This document shows, one piece after another, positions 45,561-57,059 of a DNA stretch of 64,000 nt (position 1 is its first letter; each line of letters opens with the position of its first letter). The stretch covers positions 36,238,785 through 36,302,784 of the forward strand of contig NW_026947502.1 in the NCBI RefSeq assembly GCF_034190915.1, given 5' to 3'. The notes beneath the pieces are model-generated. The model did not search any database. It worked only from the letters and a program-made list of their open reading frames with translations, and was not told the origin of the DNA. The translations under genes and the position numbers were made by a program. The stretch is from Cavia porcellus (Eukaryota > Chordata > Mammalia > Rodentia > Caviidae).

Positions 45561-47540
45561 CAGTGAAGGCATCATTTACACTCAATCTGCCCAGCGTTAC
45601 GTGGGAGGAACACAAGGTACACACTGTACACAGAAGTCCTTAATTCAAGTGATAATTTCAGAGACTCAGTCTTCCCCAAATCCCCACCTAGAATTCCAGC
45701 ATGGTGAAAGTTCTGCTTCTAGTTACAATTTGGTTTGTTTTCCTGTACTGTATTTTAATTGCCGTTGTCATGAGAAGAGAGCTCCACATCACAGGCACTT
45801 GGAATGGTTCAGCCTTCAGTGATCAGACTTTGTATTCTTGTCTTCCTCTTCTGGGGTCATTGTGAAGATTCCCAACTGTCTACCTAGCTTTTGCTATCAT
45901 TCCCTAACACTTTGGTGACCTGTGCTTGTCCCTTTAATCTCGGATTTCATAAATTTCACTTCAATTTTGTCGGATCCATTATAGTGAAAGCTTTTATCAT
46001 GTGCCTCAGCTTTCTGTACTTAAAATAAGTATTAAAAATATTATTCTGTGCTCAGAACCACCTCTCATACGCTCCTCCAGTGCATACAATCATTTATGAG
46101 CTAACAGATGTTTTCCTCATTTACTATATATAACCTTCCACAATTTAAAAATTTCTATTATATGGTAAGTTTTACCACATTCCAGGTCACTGATTTAAAC
46201 TACGTGAAGACCTGCTATCTAAATCTCAAAATATCATTGTAAAAATAGGTTAATCCTCTGCATGTTGGTGCTCAAAAGAAGTTTACTATATTTGAAATCA
46301 TTTAAAGAAAAATTAATTTTCTGAAATGGGACTCAGGGATTAATTTCTAATTAAAGCGAGATCACAAAAATCCTGGTTTAAGATGTTGTCAAAAACCATG
46401 TTAATGTGACTCTAAGGGATTGAACACATCTTAAATGCTCTGCTTTCAAAATCAATCTCTAATTTATCTAGAAAGGTGTTCCTAGCGCTGCAGATTACAG
46501 ACGGTGTCTTCTCTAAACTCTCGAGGGCTTGCTGTTTGCCACATGTGTTTGGTTTCACCACACAAGGGCTTTACTCTCTCCCCTTGTTACTAAACTGTCT
46601 CTTCAGGTTTGAGCTCAGCCCTGCACACGAGTGGCCATGGCTTATCAGAAATGGAAATTTGAAGTACTTGATTTCTTGAAATAATAGGCATATGTTGAGA
46701 CAGACAACAGAGCCACAGCTGTGGAAAGAGTCCTCCTAAGAATCCAGAATGTGCCAGTGAAACCTATTTCAAAAGACAAGAAGCAACAGTGTCTCCCACA
46801 GGCATCTCAATCTTACTGTAGCAACAGATTCTTTCTTTGACGTCTTCCCCAAACTCGCTCTTCCCTAGTTCCCTATCCTGACTGATAATAATACCAAAAT
46901 CTAGGAATGAAATCTAGTCTTTGTTTCCTTCCTGCCAGAATCCAATCTTGAGCAACTCCTATTAACTCATCCTGTAAAATATATACCAAATCCATTAGTC
47001 TTCCTCCCCTTAAATGCTAGTCCAAGCCATCAGTATTTCTGACCAATATTTCTTACCAGATACCTTTAAGTACTTAACGTTATTCTCTTACAATTCTCTG
47101 TACATAAACAATCTTTTTAAGACACTTATGTTACTCGTCCTACTTGAAAAACATAAAGTACTCCTAGCCAGTTACAAGCAGAACAGAGCCCAAAATTGTA
47201 GTGGAATTTAGGTGTCGGTAAAGGGCAGAGACAAATGCTCCATCTCCCATATTGGCTTTCTTTGATCTTCAGTGTCCCCCATGGGACAGTCACATATAGA
47301 CACACTGTCTGTGTAAAGCAGAAAACCTCAATTTGTACTTGAGTCTGAAGTCGCCATTCCAAAAATACTTGCATTGCATCACTGAGCAGAAATCAGCAAG
47401 GCTGGAATTTCTCTGCAATCTCCAGAAGAAAACCTGTTCCGTGTCCCTTTCAGCTCCTGGTAACTGCCAACATCCTTTAGCACACCATTAGCATTTCTAA
47501 GGCCAGCTTCTTCAAGTTTTTATTCTGTCTTCACTTTGTC
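45561..47540. other. no recognised repeat or gene
   Basis: About 2 kb. Frames at 45,601-45,822, 46,476-46,679, 47,014-47,211 and 47,126-47,374 (-) have no recognisable domains. No SINE visible. Confidence 0.45.
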
Positions 47541-47563
47541 TTTTTTTTTTTTTTTTTTTTTTT
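47541..47563. repeat. poly-T tract
   Basis: About 23 T. It could be the tail of an unrecognised antisense retro-element; no SINE body is evident on its right. Confidence 0.9.
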
Positions 47564-47816
47564 GCACATGTCAAATATCCCTGTTGCTGTCACTTTTAAG
47601 GACATTGGTGGAAGCATTCTGGTCCCATCCAGACAAGCTGAAATGCCTCCATATTTAAGAACCCTCAATCACATCTATAAAAACCCTTTTCCCAAATAAA
47701 GTAACATTTATACTCCAAGAAATTAGGAACTGATGTTTTTGAGGTATTATTTTTCTGCATCTGTCATGGAACATGTATTTTTTCCACTGAAGTTTATATA
47801 GACTGACATACACTTT

Positions 47817-47900
47817 CCTAGTTCCCGAGTCAAACTGCATGTAAAAGGTAAAACTCCTGTGAAAAGGGAAAGCAGAGCCCTCTCAGGTTGGCTCCAAGAA
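47817..47900 (+). repeat. copy A of a ~85-bp dispersed direct repeat
   Basis: CCTAGTTCCCGAGTCAAACT, then AGGTAAAACTC, AAAGCAGAGCCCTCTCAGG. It aligns over its whole length with 49,997-50,082, about three quarters identical by eye with two short gaps. Family unknown. Confidence 0.7.
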
Positions 47901-47959
47901 ACGCAGAAGCCTTCATTTCTACCATAGCAAAATATCCATTTCCCTGAACTCTCTCTCTC

Positions 47960-48210
47960 TCCTCAAAAATTCTTTGCTGCTCTTCAAGTAAATTTTAAAA
48001 TCCTTACTATGCCTACAAACCAGCACGATCTGCCACTCCTTGCTTCTCTGACCACATTCCCCACTTCCTCTTTCAGTAGCTGCAGTTTGGGAAGCCTTCC
48101 CCTCCAGGGGTCTCTACTTGCTGCCTCCCGGAAACAGAATTCTTCTGCTTCAGATCTGTTCTCTCATATTCTTATTTTCATCCATTTCTCAGTGTCTAAG
48201 TCATCTTTTC
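47960..48210 (+). mobile_element. L2 LINE fragment (tentative)
   Basis: TTTAAAATCCTTACTATGCC, CAGCACGATCTGCCACTCC, TCTCTGACCACATTCCCCAC and GGGAAGCCTTCCCC match phrases upstream of the L2 3' end. It overlaps the longest plus-strand frame in the window (48,009-48,473, 154 codons), which shows no protein family and is best explained as repeat-derived chance. Confidence 0.45.
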
Positions 48211-48843
48211 ATAAAGGTTCACTTTATTTTATTTGGTTTCTTAGAAGTTACTTGAAAATTTCTTATCTATTGTCTTTCTTATTAAGTGTAGGTTTTATTA
48301 CAATACAAACTCCCTGGCAGTACAAACTTCGCTCATCTTTGTTTCCTAATTTAGCCTCAATATTTGGGCAGAATTCATGCTGTCAAAGTGCTATAAAGGT
48401 GCAAAGCACCAGACTGAGAAGCGCTAGAAGAAATCGAGGCTCTCAATACACTTCAATGAATAAATCACGATGATATACAAGGGAGAAATTGGAATCTCAC
48501 ACCAAAGAAAACCCCACCAAAGTATCTCTGGACAAAACTGTAAGAAAGGAAATGCTATTCTTGTAAAAGCACTTAGGTATCTTAATCTATCAGAACCAGG
48601 TGGGATGGTATCTCAGAGGAAAGAAAATTTACTTTGAAAAGATATTCCTAGTGTGTAGTCATCTCTAAACACTGATAAATTTCTCACAAGAACAAATATC
48701 TTCAAAACAGATATAAGCTTATGTTCTTAAGAGAAAAACATTAATACATACTGAAGCAAATGTAACTACTTTCTTCATGCATATATTTCAGATAAATGGA
48801 GATGAAAATAGTGTTTAAAAGGGTTTTGGCCCAGGCCAGATAC
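48211..48843. other. no recognised feature
   Basis: Right part of the 154-codon frame, then AT-rich DNA up to the LTR. I see no start context, signal or domain to support a gene. Confidence 0.45.
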
Positions 48844-49280
48844 TGTAGCCGGTAAAACCAAAGAGCTCGGGGCTGGGGATTTAGCTCAGCGGCATAAGCA
48901 CCTGCCTTGCAAGCAGACAGTCGTGAGTTCGATCCCTGGTACCGATAAAAACGAAAAAGACCAAAAAAAAAAAAAAAAAACCAAAGAGCTCCTATCTCCC
49001 CCACCCTTAGGAATCTACCTCTGGCGCCAAACTAAGATCAATGGGCTACCTGTGCATCCCTAATGCCCCCCTTAGGTTCCACCCCAGGCCGAGGCTACTT
49101 ATGTGCCTCATTCCACGTGTTCCACGGAGAGATCGGAGAGATCGCCTGGCCCAGGGGTGGAGATGCCATGCCCCAGGGGAACGGGGGTGTCTCTCCCCAC
49201 ATTCTCAAAATAAAGGTCATTTATATTTCATACTTCTTATCTTTTCAGCCGCTGCCGGTCCTCCCCCCACAGTTCTATCA
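48844..49280 (+). mobile_element. endogenous retrovirus-type solo LTR (candidate)
   Basis: Starts TGTAGCCGG. It has a GC-rich, CpG-containing body (49,020-49,190), a polyadenylation signal AATAAAGGTC at 49,211, then CTTCTTATCTTTTCAGCC and a C-rich end with CA at 49,271 or 49,280: the U3-R-U5 layout of an LTR. No TSD could be confirmed, and no internal viral sequence is attached. The two overlapping plus frames (49,041-49,316) are in the LTR. A young ID lies inside. Confidence 0.55.
48869..48976 (+). mobile_element. ID SINE, very young, perfect TSD
   Basis: GGGGCTGGGGATTTAGCTCA, GCACCTGCCTTGCAAGCAGA, GAGTTCGATCCCTGGTACCG, tail with GAAAAAGACC and A18. Flanks 48,854-48,868 and 48,977-48,991 are an identical 15-bp TSD. 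It is the best match in the window to an undamaged ID; A and B boxes are intact. Confidence 0.96.
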
Positions 49281-49289
49281 GTGTTGTTG

Positions 49290-49730
49290 CTGTGGCATTT
49301 AGAACATGATCTGTAAAAATTATTTCAAAATTATTTTGTAGAAAGGTCCCTCAAGAGCTATACTGCAAACAAGCAAGAGGAGGCATTGCTTCTGAATATA
49401 TAATCACAAAATTATGATTTTACTAGTTACTATGGTCCAGTGAATAAAGTCCTTCACAGGTGATATCATTAACTATTAGATATCTCTTCTTGTTTGGTAA
49501 ATGATAAAATAATCTGTCAGTAAAGGATCACTCCAGAAAACCCTTGAATTCTAATCTTGTATCATATTTTAAATTATAACATGGAACTTTCGTATTATAA
49601 ATCAATTTCAGGTCTTAGGTGAAAAGTAGCATTAAATAGCTCAAGATTTAATCCATATGACATAATGGTCAAAGGGGAAAAATCCCATAAAGATCTAGCC
49701 CCTTCTTCCTCCTCCCAGAAAAGATCTAGC
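49290..49730. other. no recognised feature
   Basis: AT-rich, no repeat or frame of note. Confidence 0.45.
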
Positions 49731-49734
49731 CCAA

Positions 49735-49808
49735 CTTACTGATCCTATCACTTGGTACTATATGACCTTGGGTATGCCATCTTCCCACTCTGGGTCTTAA
49801 GTCTTTCA
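49735..49808 (+). mobile_element. MIR fragment
   Basis: TATGACCTTGGGTATGCCAT, CTTCCCACTCTGGGTCTTAA and GTCTTTCAT form the core of a sense MIR. Confidence 0.55.
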
Positions 49809-49996
49809 TAGCCACTGAGAAGGCAAAGTCACACAGATGATCCTAAGGACAGGTCCAGCTTTTAGACCGGCCTGCATTCAGCCTCCAAAACCATCAGGAT
49901 CTCAGAACAAGTAACAGCATGAGAAACAGTCATTTCGTGATGCAGCAGTGGCTCTGGGCAGCCCACAGGAGGCTTTCTCTGCAGGCATCATGGCTG

Positions 49997-50082
49997 CCTA
50001 GTTCCTGAACCAAACTGTGCACATACAAGGTAAAACTCACATCTGAGAGGAGAAAGTAGAGCCAATGCTCAGGTGTGGCCAA
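49997..50082 (+). repeat. copy B of the ~85-bp dispersed direct repeat
   Basis: CCTAGTTCCTGAACCAAACT, then AAGGTAAAACTCACATCTGA and AAAGTAGAGCCAATGCTCAG, matching copy A 2.18 kb upstream in the same orientation. Confidence 0.7.
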
Positions 50083-51793
50083 GTGATGACATGTAATCAA
50101 GTACAAGTTCACACCTCAATCTTACCTGTCTTGATCTTGTTCACACTGGAATCTGTTACTCTACTTTGAATGTGGGCTACTGATAACACGGTCACACATT
50201 TTTCCTACAGTCTAGTAACCAACCAAAATGCATTCCAATTCACTTTTGCACAATTTTTTGGGAAACTAACCCAAGAAATTCTGAGTTGTCTGCTCGACAA
50301 GACCAACTGAATGAACTAGAGCCCACATGGATTGAGTTCTGCATTATGTGTGCAATAGGTTCTCAAACAGCCATCAATATAAATAAATGACGAAACAGTC
50401 TTTTATCTAAAGTATCCCTGCTTTTGATCACAGAAGTCCTAATAGTAACCACTATTCTCAATTACACATCATAAAGCCAATCACTTTTTGGTTTGTCAAA
50501 ATGCTTTCTATTCTGAGATAAGTACAGCCTCATTTTCTGGAGATGTAAAGGTTTTATAAAAGGTTCGTGACTGTATCTTTAAATAACGACCTCTTCTCCT
50601 TTTCAAAAGAATGCATCCACTGAGCATAATGCAGCCTTTATGAATTTTTAAACTGGTATTCCTTGTAACTTTTTCTCTCACTAAAATGGAAAATGGGCTT
50701 CTCAGGAAATCTAAGATTTAAAATTTTTAAAGGGCATGTTTCTTTTTTCTCCTTCTAAATTTAACATCACAAGAATGAGTCTAATCAGTTCATGCTCTAA
50801 TCTTTGCAAGATGAACATTTCTGAAAACCATCACTAAAACACTGCTTGCCCTTTGCAGACTTTAAAAGGAAATGGAGCTCTCCCGTGACCCACTACTATT
50901 CAGGGCTAATGATGTAAAAAGAGCTTGCACAGGACCAGCTCTCTTGGTGGGGGTGGGGGTCCCCTGGGCCTCTCACTACCACGTCCCTCCCGTCTCCAGA
51001 TGCTCAGGGATATCAGGCTCCCTCCTCTGTATGTCCCAAATTCTCCTCCCTAAGCCCTAATCCGTGATGCTTGCTTCTCAGAGAACTGTGAAGAAGAACA
51101 TAAACCTGATTGAATTCAAAGAGAAATGCAGAAGCTACGATGGCTTCCTTCCAGGCACATTGGTATCCTTAGAGTTCCTGGGGAATTTGAGGGCAGACAG
51201 CTGGACTCGGAGTACTGAAGGCACAGTTCCCATGTCTACACTGACTGGTCCTCAGTGTATGCAGACGAATAAAATGAAAATACTATTAACACTAAATATA
51301 ATTTAAGAGGAGGTAGGAGTCTGCTTATAATTTTCAGCATGCCATATCCTGGTCACACATACGGGATCTAACTACAGAATTCACTCCAGCTTTTCCCAGG
51401 TATTCTTCCTCACGATTATCTCTATGGCAGTGGAAAGAACATACAACAAGAAATGCATCCCAACAGCAACTAGTTCTATTAATTCCACTTTAATATTCAT
51501 CCGACCACATAATTTGGAGAGAAAAATTATTCTCACTACCCAAATATTAAAGATGAAGATTTATAGAAAGTTTGGGATGAAAGTAGAGAGTTTTAAATTC
51601 TTAGTTCTACATCTTCTCTCCAGTGTTTCATTTCTCTTGCCCTTTTTAGTTTGTCCCTCTGGCCCTGAGTTTTTTATTTGCTCCCTTATTTCTCTCTCCC
51701 TTCTCATGTCTCGTAAGTGGAGTAATTTTCACCATTCTAAACTTGTATCATCCTCTTCACCGTACTTTCCTACTGACATAGTAAATACCCATC
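50083..51793. other. no recognised gene
   Basis: 1.7 kb. Frames at 50,872-51,060, 51,064-51,306 and 51,424-51,852 (142 codons, hydrophobic middle, no domain) are not convincing. A G-rich run GGTGGGGGTGGGGGT is at about 50,946-50,960. The 142-codon frame runs into the LTR that begins at 51,794. Confidence 0.4.
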
Positions 51794-52170
51794 TGTTATG
51801 CTCAGATCTAGAGGTCTCCCCAAAGCCCCCCAAGTGGGGCTTCTGGGAGTGATTGAATTGTGGAATCATGATACTCATCAGTGGATTGGTTTAATGATGA
51901 TTTTATAGCTCAATATGATGTTGGAAGGTGAAGCAGAGGAGGTGGTGGCTGGTGGCACAGTCCAGAAGGGTCTGTCTCCTTCCCTCCACTGTTGAGTGCT
52001 CTGTGTCTCCCCCCACCGTGTAATGAGCTAGTCCTGGCCACTATGTCCCCGTCTTGGAGCCACCGAATAGGGCTAAAACCTCTACAGTATGTGAGCAAAA
52101 GAAAACCATGCCTCCTTTCAACTGTGAAGGTTGGGAAATGCTTCCCAGTGATGAGAAAGTAACTAAGACA
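51794..52170 (+). mobile_element. MaLR solo LTR
   Basis: TGTTATGCTCAGATCTAGAG start, GTGATTGAATTGTGGAATCA, ATGTTGGAAGGTGAAGCAGA, CCTTCCCTCCACTGTTGAG, and the typical end AGAAAGTAACTAAGACA. 377 bp with TG...CA ends. I cannot confirm the TSD. The 95-codon minus-strand frame is inside it. Confidence 0.7.
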
Positions 52171-54100
52171 TCTCATTTTTCTGTATCTGTCTCGCATGAG
52201 CTAGATGAGGCCTAGTCCTAAAGAGAAGTCAACAGGAAAGCAGAAAGGGTCACTGGGTAAGAGGTATGGTGGACACTGGATTTACCACTCTGCAGAAGAG
52301 ACACATGCAGAAGACCCCCAGTGCTCCCAGATACAATGTTTGGCAGATGTGATCAGCTCTGGTGCAGGCATGGAGAAAGACCTTGTAGGAAACATGATGA
52401 GACTTCTCACTTTCAAAAGAAGACAAATGCAGAGGTCAGATACCACATATAAACTCAGCAGAGCAAATTCATTGTTTGGAACATAGGAAATGAAAACAGC
52501 TCAAATCCAGTTTTAGGGAAAAAGAGTCAAAACAAGATAGAGAAGCTATCTGCCCTCCAAGTTGTCAACTTGATTTTTTAAAAAGAGTTTATTGAGAGGG
52601 TACAGAAGAGTTTATAGAAATGAGTTAAGGATCTCGTAAAAGACAAAAACCAGATCATTTCCATGGAACTGTAAGACAGGAACTAATGCGCAATGTGAGA
52701 ATGCCACCATTGGGGTGAATTATTCCCAGTAAAGTTTCTTATTTTGTGTCAGTTTGCTTACACTGGAATAAGCGGGAATTGTAATGAAGAAGATCAGGAC
52801 AGCGAGGGCTGAATGACACTGGGATATGAAAGCTTCAGGGGCCCTGTAGATGCATCTCTGTGACACACTAAGTCTCTTGGCAAGAAGGTTCATTTTCTAC
52901 CTCAGCAATGAATGTCTGAGGAGCAGAACAAGGCCGGGACAGACAGGGACCTGGCAGTAGCTAATGCCCTCCAACTCAAATTCTCTGAAACCCAGGGAAG
53001 AAAGTGCTGCTCTTAGAGCGCTCCTCTAGTATACCAGGTGGAAACAATAAAGGACAAACATGCTTGCTTTATTTGACTAATCAGGGATGTAAAGTAAGAG
53101 TCTGGAGAGTAACAGTAGTCATGAGTTCCAGGAGGCACTTATAGAACCACTGAACCATATCACTTAAGCTAGAGTTCTTCCTTCCTTCCTATTTAACAGT
53201 GCAATTGGGATTAACAAGAATCTCAATATATAATCAAGACTGCAGAAACTGAGAGATCACAGGATGATTGTAACATAGGATGCTTTCCAGCAAAATTCTT
53301 CAAATTTGCTCTCATGGCTTCTTCTTTTGCCTTTACTACCCGGAACACCTATGTTTTCTATTTCCTGTGATTTTACCACTGAGGGTAGATTGCAACAAAA
53401 TCCTGTCTACTAAAACACCATGGCTAAATTATGTGGCCTCTTCTCAGACCATTTATATTTCAAATAAAATCTTCCAGACTGCAGAAGTAAGATTTAACAG
53501 GAAGAAAGGGTTCTGACCTTCCAGATGGTAAATCTGGAAGACAACAGGTGGAAGAGGGACATTTGGATAGGAGAGTAATGATGGGATACAAGCACTTCTC
53601 AAAATAGACAGAGGAGACTGCTTACTCTCTTGGGGACAACAAATTCACAATGGCTAATTGTGCATACTTAAGAGATCAAATGGGTGCTTTGGATTATCAG
53701 TACCCATTTGAGATTTCCCATTGACTCTTTTGGGATGAGCCATCCCCTCCCACCACTAAGACTAAAATTAAGACCACTAAATTTGGAAAAATCACTCCAG
53801 GAAAAGATCTCTCTTAGCATAAAATCATTTCCCTCTTGAGTCATCCCAGGATTATTATGCCCATTGAGTTGTAGATCCTTAAGTCTTCTGCCAAATTGGA
53901 ATCTTCTGCTAGCTCCACTGATCACTGTATATATCCAGTCGTGGCTGTCTCGGAGTGTTGCTATCTTGGCCCATTTGGTGACATCAACTTCCCAGTTACT
54001 AAATTTGTTACTTTTTTATTATCTTGCCATGCCTTTAATACAGAGCAATTGGGGCTCTTGGCCAGGCCCCCAATATCCATTTGTAGGTAAACATAATCTT
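52171..54100. other. no recognised gene or repeat
   Basis: 1.9 kb. Frames at 52,205-52,486 (93 codons), 53,280-53,516, 53,668-53,925 (-) and 53,864-54,136 have no recognisable family. TTATTGAGAGGGTACAGAAG near 52,590 might be part of an unclassified element. Confidence 0.4.
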
Positions 54101-54102
54101 AA

Positions 54103-54136
54103 TTGTGTGTGTGTGTGTGTGTGTGCGTGTGTGTGA
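54103..54136. repeat. (GT)n microsatellite
   Basis: About 34 bases of GT with one C interruption. Confidence 0.95.
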
Positions 54137-54549
54137 CCTAGATGGATGGTGGTAGTAACTCTGCACCTAGAGATACGGTAAGAATCCTGTATACAATTTT
54201 CAAATATTCACCATCACTGCTAATAAAGAAGCCTCAAAGCCTTTCACAACGATTTATCAAATCAAATGTTTTTCTCATGAAGAAACTGAACCTGTATTGT
54301 GCTAGTCGACCATAGATTAACCACTAATGTGTGGCTTTAAAGTTATTATCAACAAGATCATGTAACATTCTAGTTACAGAATTCATGTCAAGGTTTGGAT
54401 TCATTTCCCACTTGTGTCTTTGGGGTCAATACCAAGGTGGCATAAGTAAAGGACATTGACATCACAGCAAGTCACCAAAGAGAGGCCATAAATATCCTAA
54501 AAGAAAAAGGCCAGGAGGTTCAGTTCATTAGGTAAGGGCATAAGGAACT

Positions 54550-54641
54550 TCCTTTTTTTTTCCTGTACCAGAGGTCATCAAACTCATGACCTTGTGCTGA
54601 CCAGGCAAGTGCGTTAGCCATTGAGCTAAATCCCCAGCCGA
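54550..54641 (-). mobile_element. ID SINE, antisense
   Basis: Poly-T, CCTGTACCAGAGGTCATCAA, ACTCATGACCTTGTGCTGAC, CAGGCAAGTGCGTTAGCCAT, TGAGCTAAATCCCCAGCC. Moderately diverged. TSD not clear. The minus-strand frame 54,528-54,728 is SINE-derived. Confidence 0.88.
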
Positions 54642-54877
54642 GATGAACTTACGTTTAACAGTCAGTATAATATTCATGCTACTATGACATATTAAATGCG
54701 CCTCATCTTCAATACTATAGCTTGCCATAGTTCATTATCAAAAAATAAAGTGGTACAGATACAATGGAAAATGTTTATCATTTGTTAGAATGCAGAATGG
54801 TACCTAAGTCTACCAAATTAATTTGTTTTAGGATTTGGGGGAAGATGGCTATGTTTGTGTTTATCATGCAATATAAT

Positions 54878-54941
54878 TTGCAAACAAGTAAAATTTGGCA
54901 GAACACTTTTGTTTGCAAATGGCATTGTTTGCAAACAAAAG
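54878..54941. repeat. perfect 14-bp inverted repeat with TTTGCAAAC motifs
   Basis: Arms 54,906-54,919 (CTTTTGTTTGCAAA) and 54,928-54,941 (TTTGCAAACAAAAG) are perfect reverse complements around an 8-base loop. A further TTTGCAAACAA lies at about 54,878-54,888. TGTTTGC/GCAAACA resembles the forkhead (FOXA) core. Confidence 0.9.
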
Positions 54942-55157
54942 CATTCATGAGCCAAGGTATTATTGTATTCTGTAATTAATTACCATTACAAAATAATTTA
55001 TCACTGACTAAAGTTTAATAGTTTAAAAGAAAAATACCAATAAATATAATAATAGTATTTCATACCCAGCATTATCCTCCGCACTGACCACTTTGTCTCC
55101 ATTAAACTATTATTCATTTGAACCGCACTGGTTTTTGTTTTTGTTTGTTTTTGTATT

Positions 55158-55292
55158 TGTGAGACAGAGTCTATGTAATTTGTGCTGTCCTTTAAAGTAC
55201 TATGTAGTCTAGACTGGCCTCAAACTCAGGGCTTTCCACCTGCCTCAGTCTTCTAAGTGCTAGGATTATGGGTGTGCCTCCATGCCTAATGA
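55158..55292 (-). mobile_element. B1 SINE, antisense
   Basis: TGTGAGACAGAGTCTATGTA, AGTACTATGTAGTCTAGACT, GGCCTCAAACTCAGGGCTTT, CCACCTGCCTCAGTCTTCTA, AGTGCTAGGATTATGGGTGT. The repeated TATGTA block fits the internal ~29-bp duplication typical of rodent B1. Confidence 0.88.
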
Positions 55293-55539
55293 GTAGAATT
55301 GTTTTTTAAATTAATTTTTTATTTGATCATATATAGTGTTTGTAAAAACACTGTAAATTAGAGTGCATTTCTAGTTTTAGGTTTGCTCATATTTAAGTAA
55401 TAATATTCTAAAAATAATTTAAGACCTTCTTAGGAGATAAGAAAATATCTTTTTATTTAAAAGGATTGCACGAGTGACTTGGACTGGAGAATTCCTACAC
55501 TGTACGAATATGGGAAGTTAAAAAAGCATGCTTGGTATT

Positions 55540-55740
55540 GTCTAGGGCAATGGGAGTCAGATCAGGTTTAATCCTGACTGCATTTCTTTCTGGTTACGTA
55601 AGTCTCAGCAAGTGTCCTTATCTTCCTTGGCCTCAGTTTTATTCACAAGAGAACATAATGGTAGTATCTGCTTCACAAGTTTGTGTGGAAACGAAATAAG
55701 ACATAATGTACTTAAAAAAATAATGCCTAGTTCATTGAGA
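55540..55740 (+). mobile_element. MIR SINE
   Basis: TTTAATCCTGACTGCATTTC, TCCTTGGCCTCAGTTTTATT, GAGAACATAATGGTAGTATC, TGCTTCACAAGTTTGTGTGG and ATAATGCCTAGTTCATTGAG follow the MIR in order almost end to end. Confidence 0.75.
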
Positions 55741-56227
55741 CTGGAAAATGATAGCAATATAATAACTATTCCATGTCCAACAGCTCAGATATCAAGAAAA
55801 CACAGAGATGGGCTAAGTTTGTGAATGACCTCTGATGGGGGAGGCACCATGAGGGAGGGTACTGTAGCCTGTGCATTACTGCACCCTAAGCTAAGAATGG
55901 ATGCCACTGCCTAGAAGTGAGGCCAAATCCCTGAAGAGCAGGTGCATATGAGAAATGTGTCTACTAACATTTCAAGTTGCATCACTTCTCCAATGTAATG
56001 CAAGAATTTATTAGATCAATGCTCTTTTGTCAAAGTAAGATAAGTTAGAAGACCTGGGCAAACTCAAGGCTGGCCAAATGATTCAGAAGATTGCAAATTC
56101 CAGTTCTACAAAGTAATTTTCACACTAAGATGTTCTAAGATTATGCATATTTCTAATATATGATTTTTATTCTTAATCTTTTCTGCATATTTCCCTAGTG
56201 TTGTGATTCATCTTTTGCACAAATCTT

Positions 56228-56340
56228 GTATTGCTAAGGTTTTCTGGAGAAACAGAATCAATGGAAAATGCATATACAATTATATATGGGGATTTATCAG
56301 GTAGGCTTACAGGATTAGAGGTGAGAAAGTACAGAAATAT
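56228..56340 (-). mobile_element. end of an ancient interspersed repeat
   Basis: GGTTTTCTGGAGAAACAGAA followed by TCAATGG and GGGGATTTATCAGG resembles the antisense end of the family seen in sense at 8.84-9.40 kb. It abuts an L1 fragment. Confidence 0.45.
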
Positions 56341-56384
56341 TAATGGACATGAAAGATTAAATAAATATTAATGCAGTTATAATA

Positions 56385-57055
56385 GGGGAACCTCAATATC
56401 CCTCTGCCACAAATAGACAAACTAAACAAAAGCTCAACAAAGAAATATCAGAACTGAACCAAACCTGCGAACACTAGTAGATGTCTACAGAGTGTTCCAC
56501 CTCACAACACAGGAATTCACATTTTTCTCAGCTATGCATGGGATAGCCTCCAAAATAGACTCAACACTAGCTCATAGATGTGTGGAAGTAAATGCAAAGG
56601 AATTGAAATTACTGCATAAAATTAATGCATATTATCAGATTATAGTGCAATGAAATTGGAAATTAATAGCAAAAGAAACCAAAACAAAAAAACTATAAAA
56701 ATACATGGAAATTAACACCCTCCTGAATAACCAATGTGTAACAGATGAAATTAAAGAAGAAACTAGACAGTTTCTACAAGTAAATGATAATGCCTATACA
56801 CTATACTAGAATTTATGAGATGCAATGAAAATAGACTACAAGGGAAATTTATAGTGGTGAATTCGCACTTCAGGAAAACAACAAGCTCAAATAAATCACC
56901 TAATATCAACTTCAGACTTCACTAGAAAAAGAACAAGGCAAGTCCAAAGCTCATATGAGAAAAGAAGTTAGGAAGATCAGGACAGAAATTAATGCAATGG
57001 AGACTAAGAAAAAACTACAAAAAATTAATGAATTGAAGATCTGGTTCTTTTCCCT
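56385..57055 (+). mobile_element. LINE-1 ORF2 fragment, endonuclease/linker region
   Basis: An internal piece truncated at both ends. The frame 56,955-57,176 begins KEVRKIRTEINAMETKKKLQKINELKIWFF, the helical linker between endonuclease and RT in L1 ORF2. Upstream, CTACAGAGTGTTCCACCTCA, AATTCACATTTTTCTCAGCT and ATTAACACCCTCCTGAATAA fit the endonuclease end. The homology stops at about 57,055; what follows is unrelated. Confidence 0.8.
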
Positions 57056-57059
57056 TTAT

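Noticed and set aside
48009..48473. 154-codon plus-strand ORF, the longest in the window
   Set aside because: No domain, low-complexity Ser/Leu-rich composition, overlap with an L2-like fragment, and no conservation evidence; probably chance.
51424..51852. 142-codon ORF with a hydrophobic middle, possible membrane protein
   Set aside because: It runs into a MaLR LTR at 51,794 for its last codons, and the hydrophobic part is a pyrimidine-rich stretch; no family resemblance.
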